64,000 nucleotides of DNA from CAIODY01 sp046051225 (GCA_046051225.1 JBJOOR010000001.1:124001-188000); one strand, 5' to 3'; shown: positions 35,649 through 44,330, numbered from the stretch's first letter. Translations and numbers: made by a program. Notes: a model not told the origin generated them from the sequence alone.

Positions 35649-35656
35649 TAATTTTG
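35649..35656 (+). promoter_or_regulatory. Putative -7 promoter element of the toxin-antitoxin operon (TAATTTTG)
   Basis: An exact TAnnTTTG match ending 11 bp before the antitoxin ATG. No strong -33 was identified. Confidence 0.45.
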
Positions 35657-35667
35657 AAAAAAAAGCA

Positions 35668-35862
35668 ATGGAATCAATTAGTATAATAAGAGACATTACA
35701 CACAATAAACAATTTGCTCAAATTGAAATTGAAAGTGTAGAAAAATTAGAAGAACATTGGGATGATTTTTTAGACATTATTATTGCTGAAATGCGCAAAA
35801 ATGATGAAAAAATGGATTGGAATAATTTTGTAGATGAATTGAAAGTGGAAGGGAGATTATGA
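35668..35862 (+). CDS. Small antitoxin-position protein of a RelE-type pair
   Basis: A 64-residue acidic protein with an early beta-like part followed by a helix (V-E-K-L-E-E-H-W-D-D-F-L-D-I-I) and an acidic tail. Its stop overlaps the toxin start by ATGA, the usual order for antitoxin before toxin. I see no ribbon-helix-helix, HTH or Phd/YefM motif, so assignment rests on position and size; it may neutralise the toxin by its C-terminal helix. Confidence 0.65.
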   Translation: MESISIIRDITHNKQFAQIEIESVEKLEEHWDDFLDIIIAEMRKNDEKMDWNNFVDELKVEGRL

Positions 35863-36119
35863 GTTACAAAATTATTGTAAGCAAATTGGCTCAAAAAGAA
35901 ATTAAAGACCTTCCAAAAACTGATTTACCAAAAGTAGTTGATAAAATTAACCAATTGGCTGATAATCCGAGACCAGAAGGATGCAAAAAATTGCAAGGCT
36001 CTTCGGAGGATTTATGGCGAATTAGAAGCGGTGATTACAGAATTATTTATTGCATTGATGAAACAATAAGAATCATTGATGTTCGTCGTGTGGCACACCG
36101 AAAGGATGTTTACAGATAA
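35859..36119 (+). CDS. RelE/ParE-superfamily toxin
   Basis: An 86-residue toxin of the RelE fold. Y-K-I-I-V-S-K-L-A-Q-K-E-I-K-D-L-P near 3-19 is the first strand and helix, K-K-L-Q-G near 43-47 and L-W-R-I-R-S-G-D-Y-R-I-I-Y near 52-64 are the conserved core, and R-V-A-H-R-K-D-V-Y near 77-85 holds the catalytic-type Arg/His/Tyr. RelE toxins cut mRNA at the ribosome. Its stop abuts the convergent T9SS gene. Confidence 0.92.
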   Translation: MSYKIIVSKLAQKEIKDLPKTDLPKVVDKINQLADNPRPEGCKKLQGSSEDLWRIRSGDYRIIYCIDETIRIIDVRRVAHRKDVYR

Positions 36120-36218
36120 TTATTCCTTCACAAACTTTGCATTCATCACATTTCCTTTTTCATCGGTGGCTTTGATAAAATATATTCCAGAAGGCAGGTT
36201 TGAAATGTTTAATTCAAA

Positions 36219-36301
36219 TCCCCCTAACCCCTCCCGAAGGTTCGGGAGCAAGGGGGAATCAACAGCCAATACATCACCGTCATGGTGAGCTTGTCGAACC
36301 A
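36219..36301. repeat. Two adjacent dispersed repeats inside the T9SS sorting domain
   Basis: The first has the core CTCCCGAA-GG-TTCGGGAG (36231-36248) inside outer arms of C5/G5. The second (36275-36301) reads, on the minus strand, GGTTCGACAAGCTCACCATG, of which a degenerate copy lies at 38587-38609. Together they encode R-Q-A-H-H-D-G-D and S-P-L-L-P-N-L-R-E-G-L-G-G-F, which interrupt the usual sorting-domain sequence. Confidence 0.75.
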
Positions 36302-36333
36302 TCATTATTCTGCCTAACACATCCATTATTTCT

Positions 36334-36372
36334 ATTGTATTCACTAATAACTTATCACTTCTAACTAATAAC
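36334..36372. repeat. 39-bp dispersed repeat encoding part of a sorting domain, copy 1
   Basis: Nearly identical to 57079-57117 (two mismatches counted) and related to the reverse complement of 53944-53983, which is non-coding. In both genes it encodes L-V-R-S-x-K-L-L-V-N-T-I-E. Confidence 0.7.
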
Positions 36373-37679
36373 TCTTCCGAACATGGATTAGGATAAATAG
36401 TTAATTCCTCTTTTGTATTTGCTACTTCTTGTACACCCACTCACAATCTATTTTTCCTAAAGAAAAGTTTGGAACATTAGGTAAACCTCCATTACTATAA
36501 TGTGGTGAGCCACCAAAGTAAATTTGATTTTGTACAAAATTGCAGGCTACACCTAAACTATCGGGTTCATTTATTACATGCATGTTTTGAGCAGCTCCAT
36601 AACCTGCACAATATATTTTATTATCAGGGGCTATTTGCATTTGACCAAACGACCAAGAAGTTGGTAGTCTTTTTGCTATCAAAATTTTGCTAGCAACTAT
36701 ATTTGAAGCGTTCAAGTCAAACTGCCAAATTTTTTCAATATCAGTTACATAAACAAACCTACCACTTGGTGAAAAACAAACAAATATTACATCTAATGAA
36801 TCTGGTGCACTATAAGGCAAAGTTATATTTTGTGCTTTAGTGATTTTTCCAGTACATCTATCAACGTATTCAATATCCATTTGACCATCTGGGTATTTTC
36901 CACTTGGTGGAATCCCTCCGTATAAATAAACAATTTTATCCCCCTGTATGGAAACATTACTTTGACCAACGTATATACTAATTGAATCATTAACAGGATA
37001 CTTAATTCCAATTGCTTGAGTATCAAAAACACTAATGCCTGAGTTATTAATTAGCACCTTGTAAAAAATGTTACTTTTATACTTCCTAACGACAAGCCAA
37101 TAATCTTTTCCATTGCCATGCTTAATAGCATGAATCTGCCCATCGTATAAGGTATCAGTAATAACATCTATTTCTTTTTGGGTTACATCTCCAAGTCCAC
37201 CATTCAGATTCCTATCAACAATTAGATATCTTAATTTTTGTGGAAAGAAAGCACCATTAATATTATATTCTAAATTTTCATAAAACATGTAAAACTTATT
37301 GGTATCGTTCGGAAAGGGAACAACAGTAGCAACATTATAGGGTGGTAACCAACCTTGTGAAATATAAGTGTCAGATATTGTACCATGATTAATATTGCTA
37401 CCATTAGGCATGGTTTGGTCTAATCTATTTTTTACCAATAAGCCATTACTGTAAAAAATTATACCTCCATGATTATCGCAAACTCCAGTATTTGAATCGT
37501 TCATCTGCATAGTACAACTATCATTTGCATTTACCACACAGGTACCGTTTTTAAAACTAACACCTGTATGGTAGCCTAATTTCCAATATAAATTAGTTTG
37601 GGCTAAACAAACTAATTGTACAACCAACAAAAAAGATATAGTAAGTAGGTGCTTTTTCATACATAAATGGTTTAAAAAA

Positions 37680-38294
37680 TTACAACAACCCAAACTCAAA
37701 ATTTTGTACTAAAGCCCATTCAATAAATTTGGGTAGTGTATAATGCATGCGTTCAAATGCTTTTTCGCTATCATGAAATAAAATTATTTCGCCATTTTTT
37801 AAAGGTTTATTGGTGGCATATTCAAAGCATTTTTCTTTACTAATAGATTTATCAAAATCGGCTGTTAATCGGCTCCACATCACCACTTGATGCGTTTTTA
37901 AAATCTGGTTGGCTTGCGAATATTTAATTTTTCCGTAAGGTGGTCGGAAAAATTTGGTATGCATTAAATCATCCGTTTTTTTTACTTCATCAAAATACAT
38001 TTCATTATCTGTTGCCCATCCATTTTTATGATGAAAAGTATGATTGCCTACTGCATGCCCCTCGGCTATAATTTGCTGAAACACTGCTGGATATTTGCTT
38101 ACATTATTACCTACACAAAAAAACTGCGCTTTGATTTGATGTTGGCGCAAACAATCTAACACAGCCAATGTAATTTCGGGGTGTGGCCCATCATCAAATG
38201 TGAGATAGATTTTTTTTGCAGCAGTATCGCCTCTCCAAATAAATTGGGGATAGATAAGCGGCAGCCAAAAAGGTGTATGAGTGAAATAGGTCAT
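37680..38294 (-). CDS. NodB-type polysaccharide deacetylase
   Basis: A 204-residue carbohydrate esterase 4 protein with canonical motifs: L-T-F-D-D-G-P-H-P-E at 31-40, G-N-H-T-F-H-H at 83-89 (H-x3-H), R-P-P-Y-G near 117 and a C-terminal L-F-H-D near 173. No signal peptide is visible, as for many members acting on peptidoglycan or surface glycans through a short anchor. It ends upstream of the T9SS protein and is preceded directly by a small lipoprotein gene. Confidence 0.92.
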   Translation of the reverse strand: MTYFTHTPFWLPLIYPQFIWRGDTAAKKIYLTFDDGPHPEITLAVLDCLRQHQIKAQFFCVGNNVSKYPAVFQQIIAEGHAVGNHTFHHKNGWATDNEMYFDEVKKTDDLMHTKFFRPPYGKIKYSQANQILKTHQVVMWSRLTADFDKSISKEKCFEYATNKPLKNGEIILFHDSEKAFERMHYTLPKFIEWALVQNFEFGLL

Positions 38295-38522
38295 TTATTT
38301 TTTAGCTGCTTTTTGTCGGCTTCTTTTAGCTAATTTTTCTTCCTCTTTTTCTTTAGCAATTCGAGCTCTATCAGCAGGGCAGCCGCCACGGGCTTGCCCT
38401 TTATGAAATCGTTCTACAATCTTCATTTTCTCACGGTCTTCACGGCTCATGCCACGATATTTTCTATTGCATGATGCTGTAATCATAAGCATACAAATTA
38501 ATAAAATGAAAGTTTGCTTCAA
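38295..38522 (-). CDS. Small lysine/arginine-rich lipoprotein
   Basis: With the TTG at 38522 as start this is a 75-residue lipoprotein: a short hydrophobic signal, lipobox I-T-A-S-C (Cys18), then a strongly charged tail with R-G-M-S-R-E-D-R-E-K-M and E-K-E-E-E-K-L-A-K-R-S-R. The frame is open to an ATG at 38651, but that extension contains a dispersed repeat (38587-38609) and gives no sensible signal peptide. The start is therefore uncertain. Function unknown; the stop directly abuts the deacetylase start. Confidence 0.55.
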   Translation of the reverse strand: MKQTFILLICMLMITASCNRKYRGMSREDREKMKIVERFHKGQARGGCPADRARIAKEKEEEKLAKRSRQKAAKK

Positions 38523-38586
38523 AACTTTATTTGTATTTATTAGTGCTTTTTGATTCACTGGTTGAAGAGTGATGTGAAATTTAAAA

Positions 38587-38609
38587 TGGTTCGACAAGCA
38601 TACCATAAC
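38587..38609. repeat. Degenerate copy of the GGTTCGACAAGC dispersed repeat
   Basis: GGTTCGACAAGCATACCATA matches the element in the sorting domain at 36275-36301 (GGTTCGACAAGCTCACCATG) in the other orientation. It lies in the probable leader of the small lipoprotein gene. Confidence 0.6.
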
Positions 38610-38654
38610 AACGCTATAAAAACCTTTTGTAATATTTTTTTTCATCCACATAAA

Positions 38655-40076
38655 TTATTTTTTTGGTTCGGTTGCTGGTGTAGGTTGGGTAAGTGTTGGT
38701 TCTTTTTTTTCTTCGGTCATTATTGGTGTAGGTGTATTATCTTTTTTAGTTTTAGCATTACCAATTACTATGTTCATCCCAAATCTAAAATTTGCATTTT
38801 TACTGTCCAAAGGTTTTACGGCAGCCCACCAATTATCAGTTACAAAATAGGTTTGCATTCCTAATAATTGCACCACAATTCCACCACCTAAATTAAATGG
38901 CGAATTGCTTTTATTGGTGTACGACATGGATGCCGAAAAATGTTTTGATAATTTTAATTGATAAAATAAAGTAAGCGCCGAAATATAATTAGCATGAAAT
39001 GTATTAGTGGTAAGTTGTGCGCCAAAGCTGTGATGCTTGCTTAATTCATAAGTTGCCATAGCGTACATACTTAATGGCAATCGGGTTTTATAGCTTTCTT
39101 CATTTGTTTTATATTTAAAAATATTTTTTAATGAATCTACTAATTTGGTTTGCGAAATAGTAGAATTACTATCTACCATATCGGCCACATTTACACCTTC
39201 AAAATCTACACGAGCATTCGTCATGGTATAATTATGTGTTCGGCTTTTCCATTTTATTGAGCCCAAATCATTTATACCAACCGTAATTTTTAATTTTTCA
39301 TTATATTGGTAAGTAGCGCCTAAATCAATAGCAAAGCCCTTGTTGGCTGTATTAAAAATATAATTTTTTACTGTAGGTACACCAGCATTTTTTCGTTCGG
39401 TACTATCTGGAAAGCCGCTTGTTTGCACATTAAAATTAGCTTGGGTGCTTAGTTTAAAAGTAGTAGGATCGGTTAATAAAGTAATAGATGATTGAGCCGT
39501 ATTGATATTGGCTTTGCCAAATAAAATTTTTGGCGAAGCCCCAAATTGCCATTTTTTATACTTGTAAGTAAAGTGTGTAGCATACTCACGATAGTACGAA
39601 AGGTTTACTTCAAAATTTCCTATTTCTAAATTTTGCCCCAAATAATTTCCATTACCATTCCAAATTAATTTTAATAAATCGCCAGGATAATTGAATTGAA
39701 ACATCATGCGTTCGTTTACCGAAAAGCCTACCGAAAATTTTTGTTTAGCATAATTAAACGAAAACAAAGAAAGGCTTGAACCAAAGCCAATATAATTTTT
39801 GTTTTTTAATTTATCAATCACATTGCCCAATTGCAATTGGGCTGTAGTATCATCTACTTTTTTAATTAAATCGTGGTAGGTAAATCCATTGTTGTATAAA
39901 TAAAAAGAGTTGGATGAAAGCATGGGCAACCCTACCGAAATTTTTGCATCCGTTTTATTACTTGCGTTATAAAATGAAGATTGATTTATTTGCGACAAAA
40001 ATTTGAATGTGTATTCGTCTTGCGCCATGGCAGCCAAACTAACGAAACACAACATTAATAAAATAAGTTTTTTCAT
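38655..40076 (-). CDS. DUF5723-family outer-membrane protein
   Basis: A 473-residue protein with a signal peptide of 18 residues (L-A-A-M-A-Q). The FadL/PorV-like barrel pattern is present, with conserved S-Q-I-N-Q-S-S-F-Y-N-A-S near 28-39 and repeated glycine/aromatic strands; a proline/threonine/lysine-rich tail follows from about 445. DUF5723 is a Bacteroidota outer-membrane family of unknown function. It lies 12 bp downstream of the lipoprotein gene at 40089, a pairing that suggests a joint surface role. Confidence 0.8.
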   Translation of the reverse strand: MKKLILLMLCFVSLAAMAQDEYTFKFLSQINQSSFYNASNKTDAKISVGLPMLSSNSFYLYNNGFTYHDLIKKVDDTTAQLQLGNVIDKLKNKNYIGFGSSLSLFSFNYAKQKFSVGFSVNERMMFQFNYPGDLLKLIWNGNGNYLGQNLEIGNFEVNLSYYREYATHFTYKYKKWQFGASPKILFGKANINTAQSSITLLTDPTTFKLSTQANFNVQTSGFPDSTERKNAGVPTVKNYIFNTANKGFAIDLGATYQYNEKLKITVGINDLGSIKWKSRTHNYTMTNARVDFEGVNVADMVDSNSTISQTKLVDSLKNIFKYKTNEESYKTRLPLSMYAMATYELSKHHSFGAQLTTNTFHANYISALTLFYQLKLSKHFSASMSYTNKSNSPFNLGGGIVVQLLGMQTYFVTDNWWAAVKPLDSKNANFRFGMNIVIGNAKTKKDNTPTPIMTEEKKEPTLTQPTPATEPKK

Positions 40077-40088
40077 ATTGTAATTTGA

Positions 40089-41684
40089 TTAGTGTTTTAA
40101 TACGCTTACATGAAGTTTAATTTCGGCAGCCAATTTTATTCCGATATAATTATTAGAATGAATTTGTACCGAGTTGCTACCACTTGTTTTCAAATTTCCC
40201 CGAATAATAGCATGTTTTACTTTTCTATTAAATCGTTTATAATGGTTGTTATCCATTTCAAAAATAGTTTCTTTGGTGGTGCTCGAAGTTATTATACCAC
40301 TTGCATTTACAGGCGCTTGAGGAATTAAATTTTGAGTTGGAATAATTAATGAATCTAAAATTTTATTTAAAGTATCTGCAAAATATAATTGCACATTGGT
40401 ATATAATGGAAAAGCATTTTCAACTCCCATTTTAAATTTAACTGATTCTACTAAATCAGTGTCTTGCGGCAATGTAAGGTTAAATGTATCTTGCAATGTA
40501 AAGTCGATAATCTTAAACCAAGCAGGTATTTCGGCATTTGCCAATACAATTAATTTGCTGGTATCTGTTATAAAATTATAAGCCACCCCTGATGAATTAA
40601 TTTGAATATTACCTTGGTAAACTATTTTGTTTGGTGCTGGGTTAAATACATTTTGAATATTACTATTGTTTTTATCCATCGTATAAATATTATTAGTGTA
40701 TTGCCCAACCACAGAAGGTTGTGTAATAACTAATGGCGTAGAAAAAAATTGCCCTAATACATTGTTTATGTTGCCACCTCTAGTAATTCCTTTGGTATTG
40801 GTTAACGAACCCGAAGCCGAAACACCAAAATAATTTTTAACTGTTAAATGCACTTTAGGATTTTCTAAAAATAATTGAGCCGATAATGAATTATTAAAAA
40901 TTTCGATAGGAATAGTATCTAGCGGAATAGGAATATTGCGTTGCCCCAAATAGCCATCAACAAACGCAAATTTCATACTTGTTAAACCAATTGTTCCTTT
41001 TACAAAATCGGTAGTATTAATAGGCTGTGTGCCATTGCCACTAACTGTATAATACACTTTATAAGGCAAATAATTAGAAGTGGTATTGTTGTTTGTAAAA
41101 TCAAAAGTATAACCACCTAAATTAATATTTACAGTGGTTGATGTAGATGGATAATTTACTTGTGCATTTACAGATAAAGCAATAGCACCATTTTTTACAG
41201 TAGGAAAAACAATTTGTATTGAAAGATTTTGTTGAAATGAAGAGTTGATTTTTAATTTTATACTACCACTTTTTAATCTTAAATGTTTAAGCTGTGCGCC
41301 ACTTGTATCGGTATAATTATAAAAGCTTGAAAATGTATCGCTTACCGAACCATTAAAATTACCAACCGAAATGGGCGATGATAAAGGGATTGAGTCGGTA
41401 GCAAAATTTTGATCTTCAATTTTTATATAGTCGGAAGCCAATGCTTCAAATATTTTTCCATCGTAATGAATAGAATATAAACCTGCCGAATCTTCGGTTA
41501 CGGTATTACCTACATTACCATGCTGTACTAAATTTTTCAAAGTTAGTTTTGAATTAAGTAGAGGCAAAGCCCAATCAGGATTCCAATCGCCCACTGTAAT
41601 TTTTTTGAAGCTAAAATCTTCTTTTTTCAAACAAGCTGCGGCGGTAAGGCATATCAGCAATAGCAAAATGTAATTTCGTTTCAT
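40089..41684 (-). CDS. Large surface lipoprotein, unknown function
   Basis: A 531-residue protein with a lipoprotein signal L-T-A-A-A-C (Cys18) and beta-rich, asparagine/serine/threonine-rich sequence without a family motif I recognise. F-S-F-K-K-I-T-V-G-D-W-N-P-D-W-A-L-P-L-L near 24-43 is typical of uncharacterised Bacteroidota lipoproteins next to DUF5723 genes. The ATG at 41684 is used; a TTG two codons upstream is less likely. Probably co-transcribed with the DUF5723 gene. Confidence 0.7.
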   Translation of the reverse strand: MKRNYILLLLICLTAAACLKKEDFSFKKITVGDWNPDWALPLLNSKLTLKNLVQHGNVGNTVTEDSAGLYSIHYDGKIFEALASDYIKIEDQNFATDSIPLSSPISVGNFNGSVSDTFSSFYNYTDTSGAQLKHLRLKSGSIKLKINSSFQQNLSIQIVFPTVKNGAIALSVNAQVNYPSTSTTVNINLGGYTFDFTNNNTTSNYLPYKVYYTVSGNGTQPINTTDFVKGTIGLTSMKFAFVDGYLGQRNIPIPLDTIPIEIFNNSLSAQLFLENPKVHLTVKNYFGVSASGSLTNTKGITRGGNINNVLGQFFSTPLVITQPSVVGQYTNNIYTMDKNNSNIQNVFNPAPNKIVYQGNIQINSSGVAYNFITDTSKLIVLANAEIPAWFKIIDFTLQDTFNLTLPQDTDLVESVKFKMGVENAFPLYTNVQLYFADTLNKILDSLIIPTQNLIPQAPVNASGIITSSTTKETIFEMDNNHYKRFNRKVKHAIIRGNLKTSGSNSVQIHSNNYIGIKLAAEIKLHVSVLKH

Positions 41685-41769
41685 AAGCAATGTTTTTTCT
41701 ATTCGTAAATATACTCAACTTTTATCATAACAATTCTTATTTGGCATTAACTTATTAAAGTTGAAATGT

Positions 41770-41795
41770 TACATTTGCATCCCGAATAATCGGGA
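41770..41795 (+). promoter_or_regulatory. Promoter -7 element and 5'-leader hairpin of yajC-coaE
   Basis: TACATTTG (41770-41777) is an exact TAnnTTTG match 35 bp upstream of the yajC ATG. Immediately after it, TCCCGA-ATAA-TCGGGA (41780-41795) forms a short perfect hairpin at the predicted transcript 5' end. No -33 at ideal spacing was found. Confidence 0.5.
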
Positions 41796-41812
41796 CAAAA
41801 AAAAGTAAAACA

Positions 41813-42148
41813 ATGTATCAAAATTTAGGATTAGTTTTAATGATGGGTGCTGGCGATGGAAAAAGCAGTGGAGCAAGCACCATGATTTTATTTGGTGGAA
41901 TGTTTGTAGTGATGTATTTCTTCATGATTCGTCCGCAACAAAAAAAGGCAAAAGACCAAAAATCGTTTCAAGAAGCCATTGGCAAAGGCGATAAAATTGT
42001 AACCATGAGTGGTATTCATGGTAAGATTACAAAAGTAAATGATTCAACTTTTGATATTGAAATTGCAAATAATGTAACCATCACTATCGAAAAATCTGTT
42101 ATCTCATTAGAAGTTACAAAAGCTGTTTATCCAAAAGATAAAGCTTAA
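41813..42148 (+). CDS. yajC: Sec translocon accessory subunit YajC
   Basis: A 111-residue membrane protein: one transmembrane helix at about 24-40 ending F-F-M-I-R-P-Q-Q-K-K, the YajC signature, then the cytosolic domain with G-D-K-I-V-T-M-S-G-I-H-G-K-I near 59-72. YajC associates with SecDF. It is 5 bp upstream of coaE, as often seen in Bacteroidota. Confidence 0.95.
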   Translation: MYQNLGLVLMMGAGDGKSSGASTMILFGGMFVVMYFFMIRPQQKKAKDQKSFQEAIGKGDKIVTMSGIHGKITKVNDSTFDIEIANNVTITIEKSVISLEVTKAVYPKDKA

Positions 42149-42153
42149 TTCGC

Positions 42154-42741
42154 TTGAAAAAAATTGGCATCACAGGCGGCATTGGCAGTGGCAAAAGCAC
42201 TGTAAGCAAAATTTTTGCTTTATTAAATGTTCCTATTTATAATGCAGATAATCAAGCAAAATATTTATTAAATAATGATGCTGATGTAATAAAAAAAGTG
42301 AAGCAAATTTTTGGAAATGATATTTATTTAAATCAAGAATTGGATAGAAAAAAGTTGGCTGCTCAAGTTTTTGAGCAGCCATTTTTATTGCAACAATTAA
42401 ATGAAATTGTACATCCTGCCGTATTCATAGATTTTGATAATTGGTGCAATGAACATCAACAAGAACCTTATGTTTTAAAAGAAGCAGCATTAATTTTTGA
42501 AACTATTTTGCACCAAAAATTAGATGCTGTAATTATAGTTTCATCGCCCGAAAAATTAAGAATTGAAAGAGTGATGAAACGTGATTCAATAACTAAAGAA
42601 CAGGTTTTAGCCCGAATAAAAAACCAGATGAGTGAAGATGAAAAATTGAAACGAGCCGATTATATAATTTATAACGATGAGCTGCAATTGGTTATTCCGC
42701 AAGTAGTTCAGTTGCATCAACAATTTATGAATACAAAATAA
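42154..42741 (+). CDS. coaE: Dephospho-CoA kinase
   Basis: A 195-residue P-loop kinase for the last step of coenzyme A synthesis. The Walker A is G-G-I-G-S-G-K-S at 8-15; Y-N-A-D near 30-33 is the conserved substrate-binding Asp region, and P-E-K-L-R-I-E-R-V-M-K-R-D near 131-143 is the lid. The start is a TTG at 42154, with no ATG near the conserved N-terminus. Confidence 0.95.
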   Translation: MKKIGITGGIGSGKSTVSKIFALLNVPIYNADNQAKYLLNNDADVIKKVKQIFGNDIYLNQELDRKKLAAQVFEQPFLLQQLNEIVHPAVFIDFDNWCNEHQQEPYVLKEAALIFETILHQKLDAVIIVSSPEKLRIERVMKRDSITKEQVLARIKNQMSEDEKLKRADYIIYNDELQLVIPQVVQLHQQFMNTK

Positions 42742-42773
42742 TTCTCCATAATTATTCTTCCTAATCTTATTTA

Positions 42774-43197
42774 TTTTCTTTTGTCTTGATACAAAAGAAA
42801 CAAAAAATCAAGCCTACAAAACGTAAGTTTGAAAATACTACAGTATAATTTTTTTGCAGCGAAATCAATAGTACTAATAGAGTTTATGGTAGTTTTTAGT
42901 TTGTTCATTTAGCTGGCTATGATTTCGCTAACGCAATGCCACCGCACAAAATCATACTTTGATTTTCTAAACTTTTGTTTTGATGGCAATTACGGCATTA
43001 TTATTTTTAACGGAAAAATCAATGTAATGAATGCGTATAGCAAAGAGTGAAGCGCAATACAGCTGACTTATTAACTGCAATCAAAGCTGTTAAATCTAAT
43101 CAGCCTTATTGCGCTTGCAAAAATTCATTACGTTAGATTTTTCATAAAAAATAATAGAGCCTTGATTTTTTTGTAACTTTTTTTATCAAGAAAAAAA
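42774..43197. repeat. Structured intergenic element with inverted ends and nested hairpins
   Basis: This fills most of a 505-bp gene-free stretch. The ends (42774-42815 and 43158-43197) are imperfect inverted repeats of about 40 bp built on TCTTGATA...CAAAAAATCAAG. Inside are one stem pairing 42858-42870 with 42918-42929 (AGCGAAATCA) and a long hairpin in which 43013-43030 pairs with 43126-43143, and AGCGCAATA-CA-GCTGA (43051-43066) pairs with TCAGC-CT-TATTGCGCT (43100-43115). There is no ORF of note. It looks like a non-autonomous mobile element or a structured RNA. Confidence 0.6.
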
Positions 43198-43246
43198 GTT
43201 AATAATACATTAGGAATGATTGATAAATGTTTAACAAATAGAGAAT

Positions 43247-44095
43247 TTACAACTTCAAAAAAGCTAAACTACTTTCCAAAATTTTTAATGTATCATCGGG
43301 CAAATAATTTTGCAGCCAAGGATGTTTACCGCCAAATGTATGGTTCATGTGTTCAAATAATTCTAACGAAACCTGATTCGGATTCCATGATTTCATTTCA
43401 ACAGAATGTTTAAAATCTAAAGCCTCATCGGCTTTGCCATGCATTACCAATAAAGGCTTTGTGAGTTGTTTTACAAATGTAGGAATATGCAATTGGTTTA
43501 AATTCTGTTCATAATTTTTCCAATATTGATAATACATGGGCAAGCGTTGTTTTGTTCTTGCATTTTCAATCCAAAGTACGCCATCGGTTTTTATTTTTTG
43601 CAATTCATCATCGCTCCAATATTTTAAAAACTCATGAACGGGTGCCCATGCAATTATTTTTTTTATGGCTGGATGCTGTGCTCCTGCAAGTATGGCTGTG
43701 CCACCGCCACGGCTATGCCCAATAATGGCGATATTATTTTTATCAATTTCAAATTCTGTAAATTGATATTGCAACATAAAATCAATTACTGATTTTGTTT
43801 CATTCAATTCAAATAAAAAATTGTTGTTTCCAAAATCTTCAGTGGCAATAAAATCTGTTGGATTAGAAAGAGTTGTACCGTTATGCGAAAAATTAAATTT
43901 TGCAAATACAAAACCATTTTGGGCAAACCAATTGGCTATTAAATTAAATGTACCCCAATCTTTAAAACCTTTAAAGCCATGGCAGAAAACAATTACAGGC
44001 TTTGCCAAATTAATATCTTTATTATAAAATGTAATATCAACCAACACTGGTTTTCCTTTGCTGCCTTGCAATACAAATTCTTTATGGCCAATCAT
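43247..44095 (-). CDS. Alpha/beta hydrolase (dienelactone-hydrolase-like)
   Basis: A 282-residue cytosolic alpha/beta-hydrolase: V-F-C-H-G-F-K-G-F-K-D-W-G near 36-48 is the oxyanion region, G-H-S-R-G-G places the nucleophile Ser128, and M-N-H-T-F near 258 gives the histidine. I chose the ATG at 44095, preceded by an A-rich leader and 1 bp past the iscX stop; an ATG at 44122 would overlap iscX by 26 bp. Substrate unknown. Confidence 0.85.
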   Translation of the reverse strand: MIGHKEFVLQGSKGKPVLVDITFYNKDINLAKPVIVFCHGFKGFKDWGTFNLIANWFAQNGFVFAKFNFSHNGTTLSNPTDFIATEDFGNNNFLFELNETKSVIDFMLQYQFTEFEIDKNNIAIIGHSRGGGTAILAGAQHPAIKKIIAWAPVHEFLKYWSDDELQKIKTDGVLWIENARTKQRLPMYYQYWKNYEQNLNQLHIPTFVKQLTKPLLVMHGKADEALDFKHSVEMKSWNPNQVSLELFEHMNHTFGGKHPWLQNYLPDDTLKILESSLAFLKL

Positions 44096-44096
44096 T

Positions 44097-44330
44097 TTAC
44101 TTTTGATTATCTCTCCATTCATACACCCACGATGATTGAATCATCTCTAAATGCCCTTCGTTGCTATCTTCACGTTTGCCTACAAATTGTGGTACTTCCA
44201 TTACCCATTCTAACAATTCTGTAAAACGAATTCTATAAATTTTGCTTTCGGTAAAATCATCGCCAAAGCGCTCGTATAATTTTAAGGCAATATCTTCGTA
44301 ATCTCTCCAATTAATATCGGGTTCTATCAT
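44097..44330 (-). CDS. iscX: IscX-family iron-sulfur assembly protein
   Basis: A 77-residue protein matching IscX: N-W-R-D-Y-E-D-I-A near 6-14, R-I-R-F-T-E-L-L-E-W-V near 33-43, E-D-S-N-E-G-H-L near 55-62 and I-Q-S-S-W near 65-69. IscX binds IscS and acts as an iron-dependent regulator of cluster assembly. No isc or suf gene is adjacent. The frame is open 30 codons upstream of the chosen ATG, but only the shorter form fits the family length. Confidence 0.9.
   Translation of the reverse strand: MIEPDINWRDYEDIALKLYERFGDDFTESKIYRIRFTELLEWVMEVPQFVGKREDSNEGHLEMIQSSWVYEWRDNQK

Larger units (their letters stand above)
36120..37660 (-). pseudogene. Secreted T9SS-sorted beta-propeller-like protein, frameshifted before its sorting domain
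   Basis: A first frame (37660 to 36422) encodes a signal peptide and a roughly 410-residue repeat protein (F-S-P-S-G-R-F-V-Y-V-T-D and I-A-P-D-N-K-I-Y near 315-375 resemble beta-propeller blades). It stops at V-Y-K-K. A second frame, overlapping by 19 bp and without its own ATG, continues G-V-Q-E-V-A-N-T-K then the type A sorting domain (Y-P-N-P-C-S-E to A-K-F-V-K-E). One extra G in the GGG run at about 36437-36439 would join them. So this is a single gene with a frameshift, genuine or a sequencing error. The sorting domain also carries two repeat insertions. Confidence 0.8.

Noticed and set aside
38523..38651. Upstream extension of the small lipoprotein to the ATG at 38651
   Set aside because: The extension carries a dispersed repeat and would put the lipobox beyond residue 60, which is not a workable lipoprotein signal.
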